DNA from: Rickettsiales bacterium
GTDB taxonomy: Bacteria > Pseudomonadota > Alphaproteobacteria > Rickettsiales > UBA1997
DNA length: 10,750 nucleotides
Assembly: GCA_031283795.1 (NCBI GenBank)
Contig: JAITBB010000032.1
Location: 1 to 10,750, forward strand
Direction: 5' to 3'
A model generated the notes under the pieces. The model was given only the letters and a program-made list of their open reading frames with translations, had not been told where the DNA came from and made no database searches. Positions 1 to 6,869 of the stretch are shown here, piece after piece. A program made the position numbers and the translations under genes. How positions within the stretch are numbered: position 1 is the stretch's first letter; each line of letters opens with the position of its first letter.

Positions 1-2
1 AT

Positions 3-719
3 GCGAATCAGTATGTAGAATATCTCCAGGAGGGCGAGCAATGGGCCCTAGATGGCATGATGGTATGTTTTGGCATAAGGCCGACATATCCGGAGACCGG
101 CTACGGCTACATAAAAATAAAAGAAAAATTCCATAGTAATTCCTATGCAGTGGATAAATTCGTTGAGAAACCAGATCTTGGAACAGCGATGGGTTTTCTA
201 AAGAATGGAAAATATCTGTGGAATTCTGGAATATTTATGTGCAAATTGTCTATACTCTCTTCTCTGTTCAGAACGAGCTGTGAAGAGCTCTGGAATAATA
301 TCGGGGAAACTCTGGAACAGTCCAGTTATACTGGGAATACCCTCTATCTCAACGACAAATGCTTCCCGAAGTGCAAAGACATATCATTCGACTATGCGAT
401 TATGGAGAAGCTCGATGGAAAACAACTCGTGACGGTATCCATGAACCTGCTGTGGAGTGATATGGGGAACTATAGTTCTCTTTTTTCTATGAGCAGGGAT
501 AGGACAGAGGACAATAATGTGATACAGGGAAGAGTTATTGTGAACAATACGGAGAACTGTTACCTGAGGTCTAGCGGTAAAATAATCTGCTGTTCCGACA
601 TCGAAAACCTCGTGGTAGTCGAGGAAAATGACGTTATCCTGGTCATGAGAAAAAATAAGTCCCAGAACATAAAGAAACTCATGGAGATCATAGAGGAGAG
701 GGACACAACCCTAAAATAA
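3..719 (+). CDS. manC: Mannose-1-phosphate guanylyltransferase, 3' part (5' end outside window)
   Basis: The frame is open from base 3, so the first ATG inside the window (57) is internal and the true start lies upstream; 238 codons are visible. The enzyme makes GDP-mannose from GTP and mannose-1-phosphate in the cytoplasm, for glycan synthesis. Family marks visible: PTYPETGYGYI, VDKFVEKPD, YLWNSGIF, SFDYAIMEK and WSDMGNYSSL, followed by the left-handed repeat region ending in DVILVMRKNKSQNIKKL, typical of the end of this nucleotidyltransferase. The N-terminal GTP-binding loop is outside the window. The protein stops where bifunctional ManC/AlgA enzymes would continue into a phosphomannose isomerase cupin, so this is a stand-alone guanylyltransferase. 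It converges on the SH3 lipoprotein gene with a gap of 27 bases and no clear terminator. Family assignment is firm; the exact glycan pathway is unknown. Confidence 0.88.
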   Translation, partial: ANQYVEYLQEGEQWALDGMMVCFGIRPTYPETGYGYIKIKEKFHSNSYAVDKFVEKPDLGTAMGFLKNGKYLWNSGIFMCKLSILSSLFRTSCEELWNNIGETLEQSSYTGNTLYLNDKCFPKCKDISFDYAIMEKLDGKQLVTVSMNLLWSDMGNYSSLFSMSRDRTEDNNVIQGRVIVNNTENCYLRSSGKIICCSDIENLVVVEENDVILVMRKNKSQNIKKLMEIIEERDTTLK

Positions 720-746
720 TCTCCCGGCCCACACCCCATGAGTATC

Positions 747-1229
747 TCACCAACCGTAGCCCCAGAGATCAGATTTGTTGATCCATCCCCGGGTTTTTCC
801 GATGCTCACCCTGCATCTGTGTTTTTTACACCCCAGTAGTCTGGCTACAACACTCTTTTCAACTCTGTGTGTCGGATAGGAGATCTGGTCAAAATTATGG
901 TACATAAATTGTTCTGTGTTTATGGTTATGACAGTTCTAAGTTTTGTGGTCAACCCCTCATTGACCCAGCCACTGTCACCGTCCATGTCGATGACTCTGA
1001 GCCATTTGTCGTATTCCCCCAGAACTCTGAGAGGCATATGCCTCAGTTTGTAGACGTAGACAACTGGAAAATGTTTCCCTGGACCAGCTCTCAAATTTGT
1101 TTCGCTAGCTCTAAGGGCTACGAAATCACCTCCCTCCTTGGTTCCAGGGCTCTCCTCCTCTCCTCCACAGCCAAAAAGAAGAGTAAATAGCAGGCAGACT
1201 GGAACCAATGTCCGAATCTTTGGGATCAT
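747..1229 (-). CDS. SH3-domain (SH3_4/DUF1058-type) lipoprotein
   Basis: A 160-residue protein with an N-terminal secretion signal (hydrophobic about 8-20) ending in a lipobox-like LFGC with Cys21, so probably an outer-membrane or periplasmic lipoprotein; Phe at the -2 position is atypical. Two bacterial SH3-like repeats follow, at about 36-95 (NLRAGPG at 45-51, VVYVYKLRHMPLRVLGEYDKW, GWVNEGL) and about 100-157 (VVARLLGCKKHRCRVSIG, GWINKSDLWG). This arrangement is typical of a small alphaproteobacterial family of unknown exact function, presumed to bind cell-wall or periplasmic ligands. It is the last gene of the leftward operon, and its ATG overlaps the stop of the upstream CdsA-like gene as ATGA (1226-1229), suggesting translational coupling. 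No catalytic role can be read from the sequence. Confidence 0.8.
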   Translation of the reverse strand: MIPKIRTLVPVCLLFTLLFGCGGEEESPGTKEGGDFVALRASETNLRAGPGKHFPVVYVYKLRHMPLRVLGEYDKWLRVIDMDGDSGWVNEGLTTKLRTVITINTEQFMYHNFDQISYPTHRVEKSVVARLLGCKKHRCRVSIGKTRGWINKSDLWGYGW

Positions 1230-1924
1230 GCTCCGATGAGCTTAAAGATAATTAAAAATACTAGAAAAGATGTCAGTAGAGCCAGATTAGTGTAATTCAC
1301 AATAAATAAATCCTCTCCACCCGGGTCCAGATATTTTCCTAGTCCATAGCCCATAATGTCCTGCACATGCACTAGCACCGCCATGAACACATTCACAGCG
1401 GTAAAACGAATGAGCCTCTGCTTGAGGAATAGCGATGACACAAGACCAATGGGAACACTGACCAGCAGCGAACCCAGAAAACCTAGACTGGTTTTAGTGG
1501 GATGTAATTTTTCAGACAGGATTCTGCCTTCAAATACGCTCTCAAATATGTAGATTGATGTTTTTATAGCAACTAGTAATAGAGATAGCCACACGATAAA
1601 ATCTGCAGAATTTTTTAGACTCAACAGATGCAGCATGGAGAAACCCGGAATAATGGCATAGGCATAGGAGAGAAGGGTACAAACTCTGCCGCAGTCACAG
1701 CCCTCGGTTGCCATGGCCGTCCTTCTAGCCGCGTGCACACATAATCCCAGAACTAGAATGGTGTACAGACCTCTGAAATAGAGACTAGATACGAACAGGA
1801 GTGCAAAATAGGATGTTGCTAGGAAGTACCTGCGCCAGTTTATCCTAAAGCTGTGGCTAATTTTACCTCCGAGCTGGCCACAGATCCGTGACAACACATT
1901 TCTTTTCAATTCATCTTCTACCAT
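1226..1924 (-). CDS. cdsA: CdsA-like membrane protein, catalytic signature lost
   Basis: A 232-residue, multi-spanning membrane protein (hydrophobic segments roughly at 33-65, 82-125, 150-168, 175-190, 210-230), shorter than usual CdsA (about 270-285). Its position directly after uppS, overlapping it by 14 bases, is the usual place of phosphatidate cytidylyltransferase, which makes CDP-diacylglycerol from CTP and phosphatidic acid. One family block is recognisable: EKLHPTKTSLGFLGSLL (138-154) matches the usual LAPkiSPkKTweGfiGG. The Asp-containing block before it and the C-terminal signature (GDL-ES-KR-KD-PGHGG-DR-D) are not conserved: the aligned stretch reads QDIMGYGLGKYLDPGG then IVNYTNLAL, with the two signature Asp apparently replaced by Asn and the Arg by Tyr. 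It may be a pseudoenzyme, a very divergent enzyme, or a gene decaying without frameshifts. The symbol marks position and ancestry, not proven activity. Confidence 0.6.
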   Translation of the reverse strand: MVEDELKRNVLSRICGQLGGKISHSFRINWRRYFLATSYFALLFVSSLYFRGLYTILVLGLCVHAARRTAMATEGCDCGRVCTLLSYAYAIIPGFSMLHLLSLKNSADFIVWLSLLLVAIKTSIYIFESVFEGRILSEKLHPTKTSLGFLGSLLVSVPIGLVSSLFLKQRLIRFTAVNVFMAVLVHVQDIMGYGLGKYLDPGGEDLFIVNYTNLALLTSFLVFLIIFKLIGA

Positions 1925-2741
1925 AGGTTCTTTTCCTGTTTTTAAACTCTTCCACGGCCAAATCTAGACATTTCTCATCGAAGTCCGGCCATAGAACATC
2001 GGTGAAATATAACTCTGAATAGCTTATCTCCCATAGTAGAAAGTTACTAAGCCTTAGATAACCCCCAGTCCTTATGACAAGGTCCGGATAGACTATATCA
2101 GGATTATAGAGATAGTTCTTGAAGGTGTCCTCATTTATGTCATCGGTTCGCAGTCTACCGGATTTCACGTCCAGAGCGATGTTCTTTGCCGCATTCACTA
2201 TCTCTGCTCTTCCGCCGTAGCTAAAGGCTATGTTTAGGAAGAGGCCGTCGTGTTTAGCAGTTTTCCTCTCTAGCTCTTCTATTTTTGTGCGCATACTCTG
2301 ATCCAGTCTATCTAAATCCCCTATCACTCTCAGTCTGACATTGTTTTCCACTAGTTTATCAAGGTAGCCATCCAGATACGATCTAACCAGCTCCAGAATG
2401 TAGCCAACCTCTTTCTCGGATCTATTCCAGTTTTCCGTCGAGAATGTGTAGAGGGTAAGTGACCTTATGCCAATTTTCTCCGCATATTCCGTGATCTTTT
2501 CCAGTGTTTCCGCCCCCTTCCTGTGACCCTGGCTAATATCTAGATTTCTGCTATTTGCCCATCTCCCATTGCCATCCATTATTATGGCAACACTCTCAGG
2601 AAAATCACTGGTATGCCTCCCGGAAACAGTGGGGGCCCCACGACCCTGCGGTCTCCAACCCGGTCTCAGAGAGACTAGCGCTAGCAGAAGCAGTAGCGAC
2701 ACAGATAAAAGGGAGACCAAAACGATAGATTTTCCCAACAT
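1911..2741 (-). CDS. uppS: Isoprenyl transferase (undecaprenyl diphosphate synthase) with N-terminal membrane segment
   Basis: A cis-prenyltransferase that adds isopentenyl diphosphate units to farnesyl diphosphate to give the C55 carrier lipid for peptidoglycan and polysaccharides. Family motifs run in order: VAIIMDGNGRWA (51-62, catalytic Asp56), QGHRKGAE (71-78), TLYTFSTENWNRS (96-108), IAFSYGGRAEI (171-181), PDLVIRTGG (219-227), RLSNFLLWEISYSELYFTDVLWPDF (230-254). Total length is 276 against the usual 230-250: about 45 residues precede the core, including a strongly hydrophobic stretch at about 6-25. No Met lies between residue 1 and the core, so the anchor appears real. In the RTGGExRxSN motif the normally conserved Glu is Tyr228. 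The other metal/substrate residues (Asp56, the Glu of SELYF, the Arg and Ser of RLSN) are kept. The gene starts 9 bases after the frr stop and overlaps the CdsA-like gene. Confidence 0.93.
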   Translation of the reverse strand: MLGKSIVLVSLLSVSLLLLLALVSLRPGWRPQGRGAPTVSGRHTSDFPESVAIIMDGNGRWANSRNLDISQGHRKGAETLEKITEYAEKIGIRSLTLYTFSTENWNRSEKEVGYILELVRSYLDGYLDKLVENNVRLRVIGDLDRLDQSMRTKIEELERKTAKHDGLFLNIAFSYGGRAEIVNAAKNIALDVKSGRLRTDDINEDTFKNYLYNPDIVYPDLVIRTGGYLRLSNFLLWEISYSELYFTDVLWPDFDEKCLDLAVEEFKNRKRTYGRR

Positions 2742-2750
2742 CTTGAAAAC

Positions 2751-3311
2751 CTAGATGGTTAACAGGAGTTTTTCTCTGGCAGCAACCAGTTCATCCACAC
2801 TCTTTGCATGTTTGTCCGTTATATTCTGCACCTTCTTCTCAAAATCCCTGAGTGCATCCTCTCCAAAACCGCTTTTGTTTTTCTTGATCTTCTCCAGCGA
2901 ATCCTTTCTCAGGTTTCTGATGGACACTTTTCTGTCCTCACCATATTTTTTGACAACTCGGCACAGCTCCTTCCTTCGTTCTTCGCTGAGTCTGGGTATG
3001 TTGACTCTGACGGTCGTACCCTCGATCACCGGGCTGAAACCAAGATTAGCGGCCAATATGGCTTTTTCAACGCTACCGACCATGGACTTGTCCCAGATTT
3101 GGAGTAACAGAGTTAGGGGATCGGGAACCGATATGCTGGCAACTCTATTCAGAGGCGTGCAATTACCATAGTGCTCCACCATGACTCTATCCAGAAGGGA
3201 TGGGGTGGCCCGCCCGGTATTAATTGTGGCCAGGTCTTTCTTCAGAGACTCCACCACTCTCTGCATGAGGTTGTCGGTTTCATCTAAAATGTCCTGCATA
3301 GTTAAAATCAC
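2751..3311 (-). CDS. frr: Ribosome recycling factor
   Basis: Cytoplasmic factor that, with EF-G, splits post-termination ribosomes. The 186-residue protein has the normal length (E. coli 185) and the full family pattern: INTGRATPSLLDRVMVEHYG (30-49), TPLNRVASISVPDP, the helical-arm segment PRLSEERRKELCRVVKKYGE, VSIRNLRKDSLEKIKK and a C-terminal helix LVAAREKLLL. Two starts are possible: GTG at 3311, which overlaps the upstream stop as GTGA (coupled translation), or ATG at 3299, which would give a 182-residue protein. Neither has a strong Shine-Dalgarno sequence. The GTG is preferred for length and coupling. In alphaproteobacteria this gene usually follows pyrH; here an unrelated small gene precedes it. 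Confidence 0.96.
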   Translation of the reverse strand: MILTMQDILDETDNLMQRVVESLKKDLATINTGRATPSLLDRVMVEHYGNCTPLNRVASISVPDPLTLLLQIWDKSMVGSVEKAILAANLGFSPVIEGTTVRVNIPRLSEERRKELCRVVKKYGEDRKVSIRNLRKDSLEKIKKNKSGFGEDALRDFEKKVQNITDKHAKSVDELVAAREKLLLTI

Positions 3312-3607
3312 TTGTCTCTATAGATATCATATAACTTGTTTTTATAAACAGCAACACATTCCAGCAGATCGTCCAGGATAGCAAATATCTCATCCCTAAG
3401 CCTGCTATTTCTTATATTCTTCAGGTATGCTATGTACTTCTCGAGCAGATGGTCGGTAGTTCTCCTTATATCTTCCGGAAATGGCAGCAGCACATCAAAT
3501 TTTACACTATCACTTATACCCTCTAGCTTTAGAATCTCCTCTCTAATTCTATCGGATATATCGTAGTACAATAACATCCTATCGTAAATGTATTTTTCGT
3601 ATTCCAA
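3308..3607 (-). CDS. Uncharacterised 99-aa charged helical protein
   Basis: I do not recognise this protein. It is rich in charged residues, Tyr, Leu and Ile, looks mostly alpha-helical, and has no signal peptide, membrane segment, Cys cluster or known motif. A central stretch LPFPEDIRRTTDHLLEKYIAYL and a C-terminal amphipathic helix (about 70-95) are the most structured-looking parts. It is the first gene of the leftward operon and its stop overlaps the frr GTG by four bases, supporting it as a real translated gene. The start is uncertain: the full frame begins with TTG (3607) without a Shine-Dalgarno sequence, and an ATG at codon 11 (3577) follows GATAGG. An in-frame stop (3617-3619) closes the frame upstream. 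It occupies the place normally held by pyrH but shows no UMP-kinase motifs. Confidence 0.65.
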   Translation of the reverse strand: MEYEKYIYDRMLLYYDISDRIREEILKLEGISDSVKFDVLLPFPEDIRRTTDHLLEKYIAYLKNIRNSRLRDEIFAILDDLLECVAVYKNKLYDIYRDK

Positions 3608-3651
3608 AGAAAGACTCTAAGGAAAGATACAGTATTATTTATATTACAACA

Positions 3652-3685
3652 ATTATATTTAAAAGCAATATTCTAGATTATTATA
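3652..3685 (-). promoter_or_regulatory. Candidate -10 elements for the leftward frr operon
   Basis: Two perfect TATAAT hexamers lie on the minus strand at 3680-3685 and 3652-3657, 45-75 bases upstream of the first gene of the leftward operon. Neither has a convincing TTGACA-like hexamer 16-18 bases further upstream, and the local AT-richness makes chance matches likely. Their position in the right place is the main support. Confidence 0.35.
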
Positions 3686-3792
3686 GGGGCGTTGCCTGCT
3701 ATTTCTTGATATACCCTTTTGATCTGCCTTTCCATATCAGCCGTACTAGATCCAATATTTGGAAAAACAAGAGAGAATTGTAAATGTGAATA
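3673..3792 (-). other. Short coding-like open stretch, possible peptide or gene remnant
   Basis: On the minus strand a 39-codon stretch between two in-frame stops (3793-3795 and 3673-3675) reads plausibly as protein: FSLVFPNIGSSTADMER, then QIKRVYQEIAGNAPIII. The only ATG (3733-3735) would give a 20-residue peptide and has no Shine-Dalgarno sequence. It could be the 3' remnant of a gene once upstream of frr, a leader peptide, or chance: stretches of this length are common in AT-leaning DNA. It matches nothing I recognise. Confidence 0.2.
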
Positions 3793-4148
3793 CTATGATT
3801 CGATCACATGCCATGCGGCGGTAGTAAATATGGTGGACTCGGCCGGAAGAGATCTCAGCCGCAGGAAACCGGGTCGGCGGCTACCATATAGTCACAATGT
3901 GTCTGTGAGACCCGTCTAAAATGCTCTACAGTATAATTATTTGAAGAGCCGGAGAACGCAGTCTCTCCATGGCCAGACAGAATTAGCCGATGGAAGACAG
4001 GCCGAAATACGGAGGTCATCGGGGGAAGTGCAGAGGCAGTGAAGAACAAAATATGCTACCGAGTCAGCCGATTTCATAGAGGGCAGCAAAAACATAGAGA
4101 CACTCGGCTCATCAAGAAATAGTAGACGGTATCCACCGGAATCAGAGT

Positions 4149-4177
4149 TTGACAAATTACTTTTCCTGGTATACAAT
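4149..4177 (+). promoter_or_regulatory. Sigma70 promoter of the tolC efflux operon
   Basis: A perfect -35 TTGACA (4149-4154), an exactly 17-base spacer, and TACAAT at -10 (4172-4177; one mismatch to TATAAT). Transcription would begin near 4184, leaving a leader of roughly 19 bases before the GTG start of the TolC-family gene at 4203. No operator repeat is evident around it, so expression may be constitutive. Confidence 0.8.
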
Positions 4178-4202
4178 AGTGCTAGGTTACTAATAGGTTC
4201 CA

Positions 4203-5645
4203 GTGTCCGTGAAATTAGCCCGATTGGGTCTGTTTTTGTGTTTTTTATTCACTGTTCCTCCCATAGTCGGCGCTGCGATCACGGGGATGGCTAGGGGGGT
4301 CAATGTTGCAGAACCAGCAGCAAATGGTGTAATTCCAATGAACCTCAACAAGCTGATTGAATTGGTAAAAAAAAGCAACCCTTCGGTGGTTGCAGCACGT
4401 CTTTCGGCGCTCGCAAGTGGAAATGAGGCAAATATTGGTTTTTCCAAATTCCTGCCAAGCGTTGTAGCAACTGCTGAATACAACAAAAATTTCAATAAAA
4501 ACCTGGGGCGGGAGGTGGATGGGAACAAAATAGAGTACGGCGATAACAACTATGGAAGCAGCACAAAGAACGCTAGCATCAGTGCAGACTATAATTTATT
4601 CAATTCCGGTAGGGATTTTTTCTCGTTGCGCACACACAAGTATGCAGCAAAGGCTTATGAATATGAAGAATCTAATGTTACTCAGGAATCCATCCTGAAT
4701 AGCGTTAGACTTTACCACTATATAATACTGCTGGAGGAACAGAAAAAGGCAAAGCTAGAGGAGGAAAATGCTAGAGCGGAGCTGCGTCTAATAGCGGCGT
4801 CCAAGCAGAAACTGGGCTCCTTTGGTCCAGGCGACAAGCTGAAGGCGGAGAGCAGTTATCTAGAAGCAAAAATGGCCACCGCCGAATTGGACAGAGTTAT
4901 CAAGGAAAAGCGTATGGAGCTTAATCATCACCTGGATCTCAGGTCTGACCAGAATTTGTTCCTGGAAAATCCTACGGGAGGTGGACTAAAAATCGGCGTG
5001 GCAGACGTGGAAAACCGCATCAAAGATGCTATAGAGAGTGACCCACAACTAAAAAAATTTCTCGAGGAGAAAAAACAGGTTGAGGATAGTCTTAGGCTAG
5101 CTAAACTCGATATGTTGCCAATCGTTACGGCTGGAGTCAGAGCGGGCGCCTCCATGGAGGACGATAGGTATTCGGGGGAAATTTTACTGAAACAGAACCA
5201 GGAACACGTTAAAAGGACTGAGACAATGGTTGGTCTCAATGCCAAAGTAAATTTTCCGATTTTCTCGGGTTTTAGCGGCGTCAATAGACTAAGGGCACAG
5301 CAGAGACATCTAGAGAGCTATAGCGTAAAAATAGAATCCAGGAAAAGAGCCATCCAGGACAATGTTGTGAACATCATCAATAACATCAAATATTACAAAG
5401 ATATGATTCCGTCACTTGAAAAGAGCCTTAGGCTACAGACGGAAATTTTTGATGGAGTTCTTGTTTCCTACAAAAATGGCGGCAGCAGCATGACCGATGT
5501 CCTGCTGGCAAGATCAAGTCTGGAGAGGGTTAAAACAGAACTGCTGAAGGAAAAATACAACCTACTGGTTTCTAAACTTGAACTGCTGAAACAGATAGGG
5601 AAACTTAGTACAGAGAATATTATTAATCTAGGTGGATTTTTATGA
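4203..5645 (+). CDS. tolC: TolC-family outer membrane efflux protein
   Basis: Outer membrane channel of a tripartite export system, 480 residues, normal for the family. A signal peptide covers about 1-24 (LGLFLCFLFTVPPIVGAA). The mature part shows the duplicated TolC layout: a first helical/strand repeat (about 46-270, with LNKLIELVKKSNP, then beta-strand SISADYNLFNSGRD) and a second (about 270-475, with AIESDPQLKKFLEEKK, AKLDMLPIVTAGVRAGAS, strand LNAKVNFPIFSGF, and long coiled-coil helices). The G-S-S-MTDVLLARSSLERVKTELL segment (about 425-446) is typical of the second repeat. The start is GTG at 4203 (a second GTG lies at 4209) with a weak AGG upstream. The stop overlaps the next gene's ATG as ATGA, indicating coupled translation with the adaptor. 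Confidence 0.92.
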   Translation: MSVKLARLGLFLCFLFTVPPIVGAAITGMARGVNVAEPAANGVIPMNLNKLIELVKKSNPSVVAARLSALASGNEANIGFSKFLPSVVATAEYNKNFNKNLGREVDGNKIEYGDNNYGSSTKNASISADYNLFNSGRDFFSLRTHKYAAKAYEYEESNVTQESILNSVRLYHYIILLEEQKKAKLEEENARAELRLIAASKQKLGSFGPGDKLKAESSYLEAKMATAELDRVIKEKRMELNHHLDLRSDQNLFLENPTGGGLKIGVADVENRIKDAIESDPQLKKFLEEKKQVEDSLRLAKLDMLPIVTAGVRAGASMEDDRYSGEILLKQNQEHVKRTETMVGLNAKVNFPIFSGFSGVNRLRAQQRHLESYSVKIESRKRAIQDNVVNIINNIKYYKDMIPSLEKSLRLQTEIFDGVLVSYKNGGSSMTDVLLARSSLERVKTELLKEKYNLLVSKLELLKQIGKLSTENIINLGGFL

Positions 5646-6850
5646 ATGAAGGTGGAATTTTAAGTAGAATCAAGGGAAAAAGAAAAAGAGCTGTCGTCGT
5701 TGGCTCTACGGCATTCCTAGTACTTGTGATTTTTCTCGGTGTGGTGAGAAAGAGAATCAAAAAATTTGATGTCAAGGACTTTGATCTGGAGGAGGTCACG
5801 GTTGGGAGGATAGACAAGATTATAACGGCAACGGGGTATATAAACCCTATAGACATAGTTAACGTCGGCTGTCTGACGAACGGTGTCATTGAGAAGATGT
5901 ACGTTGACTATAATGATAAGGTGGAGAAGGGACAGAAATTGGCAAAGCTCGATGCCGAAGCTAAGGAAATAGACGTCAAATACCACGAGGCGGACACTAA
6001 ACGTGCCGAAGCTTCCTATAGAGTGGCAGAGGCTGAACTGAAGAGGGCTAGAGAACTGTACAAAAACAAACATATTTCAAAGAGAGAACTAGAGGTGGCC
6101 GAGGGTGATGCTACGGTTAAATATGAGTCCTTTAGAATGGCTGCATTCTACCGTGATAGAGCTAAGATAGAGTTGGACCAGTTCCACATAGAGTCGCCGA
6201 TCTCGGGAGTTGTGGTGGCACGTCCGGTGGACGAGGGACAGGCGGTTGTATCAAACTCCGCGGCCCAGGTACTCTATAAGATAGCCAAGGATCTCAGTAA
6301 AATGCAGATAGAGGCTAGTGTTTCCGAAGCGGATATAGGCCTTATAAATAAGGATCTCGAGGTCACATTTACTGTTGATGCTTACAAAAATAAGGTTTTT
6401 AAGGGTAAAATAAAACAAATCAGATTGGATCCAGCCTATGAGCAGAATGTGGTGGTGTACATTGTCATCATAGATGTGGACAATAGTGACAATCTGCTAC
6501 TTCCCGGCATGACGGCCTTTGTATCTATAACCATAGATTCTGCTTCCAACGCCATCAGGATTCCAAATAGTGTTTTCAGATTCAAACCCTCGGCCGAAGC
6601 TCGCATAGCTATGAAAACGCCAGAATTACCCCAGAACAGGAAGAGTGAAATAGCTGATAAACTGAAAACTGGTAACTATGCCTATGTCTATGTTATACGG
6701 AAGGGTAGTAGAAGGCCGGAGGGTCTCCTTCTTAGAAAGGGCATAAGTGATTTGGCCTATACTGAGGTAAAATCCGGAGATCTTAAGGTTGGTGACAGGG
6801 TCATATCGGCCTATCTTGTTAAAAAAACCACTGCCAAGGGCAGAAAGTAG
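5642..6850 (+). CDS. macA: HlyD/MacA-type periplasmic adaptor protein
   Basis: Membrane-fusion protein linking an inner-membrane ABC transporter to the TolC-type channel; 402 residues. A basic N terminus (KGKRKR at 11-16) precedes one transmembrane anchor (about 17-35), after which the protein is periplasmic. Domains in order: first barrel strand and half-lipoyl (about 58-104, GVIEKMYVDYNDKVEKGQKL), coiled-coil hairpin (about 105-178), second half-lipoyl (FHIESPISGVVVARPVDEGQ, 181-200), beta-barrel (about 220-300, VSEADIGLI, LLLPGM, TAFVSITID), and a membrane-proximal C-terminal domain (about 301-392, RIPNSVF, SGDLKVGDRVI). It overlaps the TolC-family stop by four bases and is followed after 19 bases by the ATPase. 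MacA is the closest family by architecture and gene order; the substrate is unknown. Confidence 0.9.
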   Translation: MNEGGILSRIKGKRKRAVVVGSTAFLVLVIFLGVVRKRIKKFDVKDFDLEEVTVGRIDKIITATGYINPIDIVNVGCLTNGVIEKMYVDYNDKVEKGQKLAKLDAEAKEIDVKYHEADTKRAEASYRVAEAELKRARELYKNKHISKRELEVAEGDATVKYESFRMAAFYRDRAKIELDQFHIESPISGVVVARPVDEGQAVVSNSAAQVLYKIAKDLSKMQIEASVSEADIGLINKDLEVTFTVDAYKNKVFKGKIKQIRLDPAYEQNVVVYIVIIDVDNSDNLLLPGMTAFVSITIDSASNAIRIPNSVFRFKPSAEARIAMKTPELPQNRKSEIADKLKTGNYAYVYVIRKGSRRPEGLLLRKGISDLAYTEVKSGDLKVGDRVISAYLVKKTTAKGRK

Positions 6851-6869
6851 GTAGTAATGGATGTAGATC

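Larger units (their letters stand above)
3617..4148. other. Gene-free divergent region between the two operons
   Basis: About 530 bases with no convincing gene. The open frames here overlap one another and resemble no family. Several perfect 5-6 bp inverted repeats occur: CGGGTC with GACCCG (3870-3875/3909-3914) enclosing TCACA with TGTGA (3892-3896/3904-3908); GCCGGAGA with TCTCC-at-GGC (3948-3955/3964-3973); CCGATG with CATCGG (3987-3992/4017-4022). About three 6-bp pairings are expected by chance in this much sequence, so structure is not established. I looked for RNase P, SRP and tRNA signatures and found none. It may be regulatory DNA, an unrecognised RNA, or a decayed gene. Confidence 0.5.

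Noticed and set aside
867..1190. 107-aa plus-strand frame
   Set aside because: Antisense to the SH3 lipoprotein gene, whose product shows clear family motifs and coupled translation.
2755..3171. 138-aa plus-strand frame
   Set aside because: Antisense shadow of frr; Ser/Leu/Phe-rich sequence with no domain.
3719..3919. 66-aa plus-strand frame
   Set aside because: No family resemblance, no ribosome binding site, and it ends before any partner gene; likely chance.
3932..3937. Plus-strand TATAAT as a promoter
   Set aside because: The hexamer 17 bases upstream (gacccg) is unlike TTGACA, and the stronger promoter at 4149-4177 better explains the downstream operon.
3660..4148. RNase P RNA or SRP RNA
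   Set aside because: ACAGAA occurs at 3976, but the near-universal GAAAGTCC core and the paired P4 sequence are absent; the SRP GGAAGGAAGCAG core is also absent.
3855..4176. Two overlapping minus-strand frames (64 and 79 aa) in the divergent region
   Set aside because: They overlap in different frames, have no ribosome binding sites or recognisable domains, and low-complexity Ser/Leu composition.
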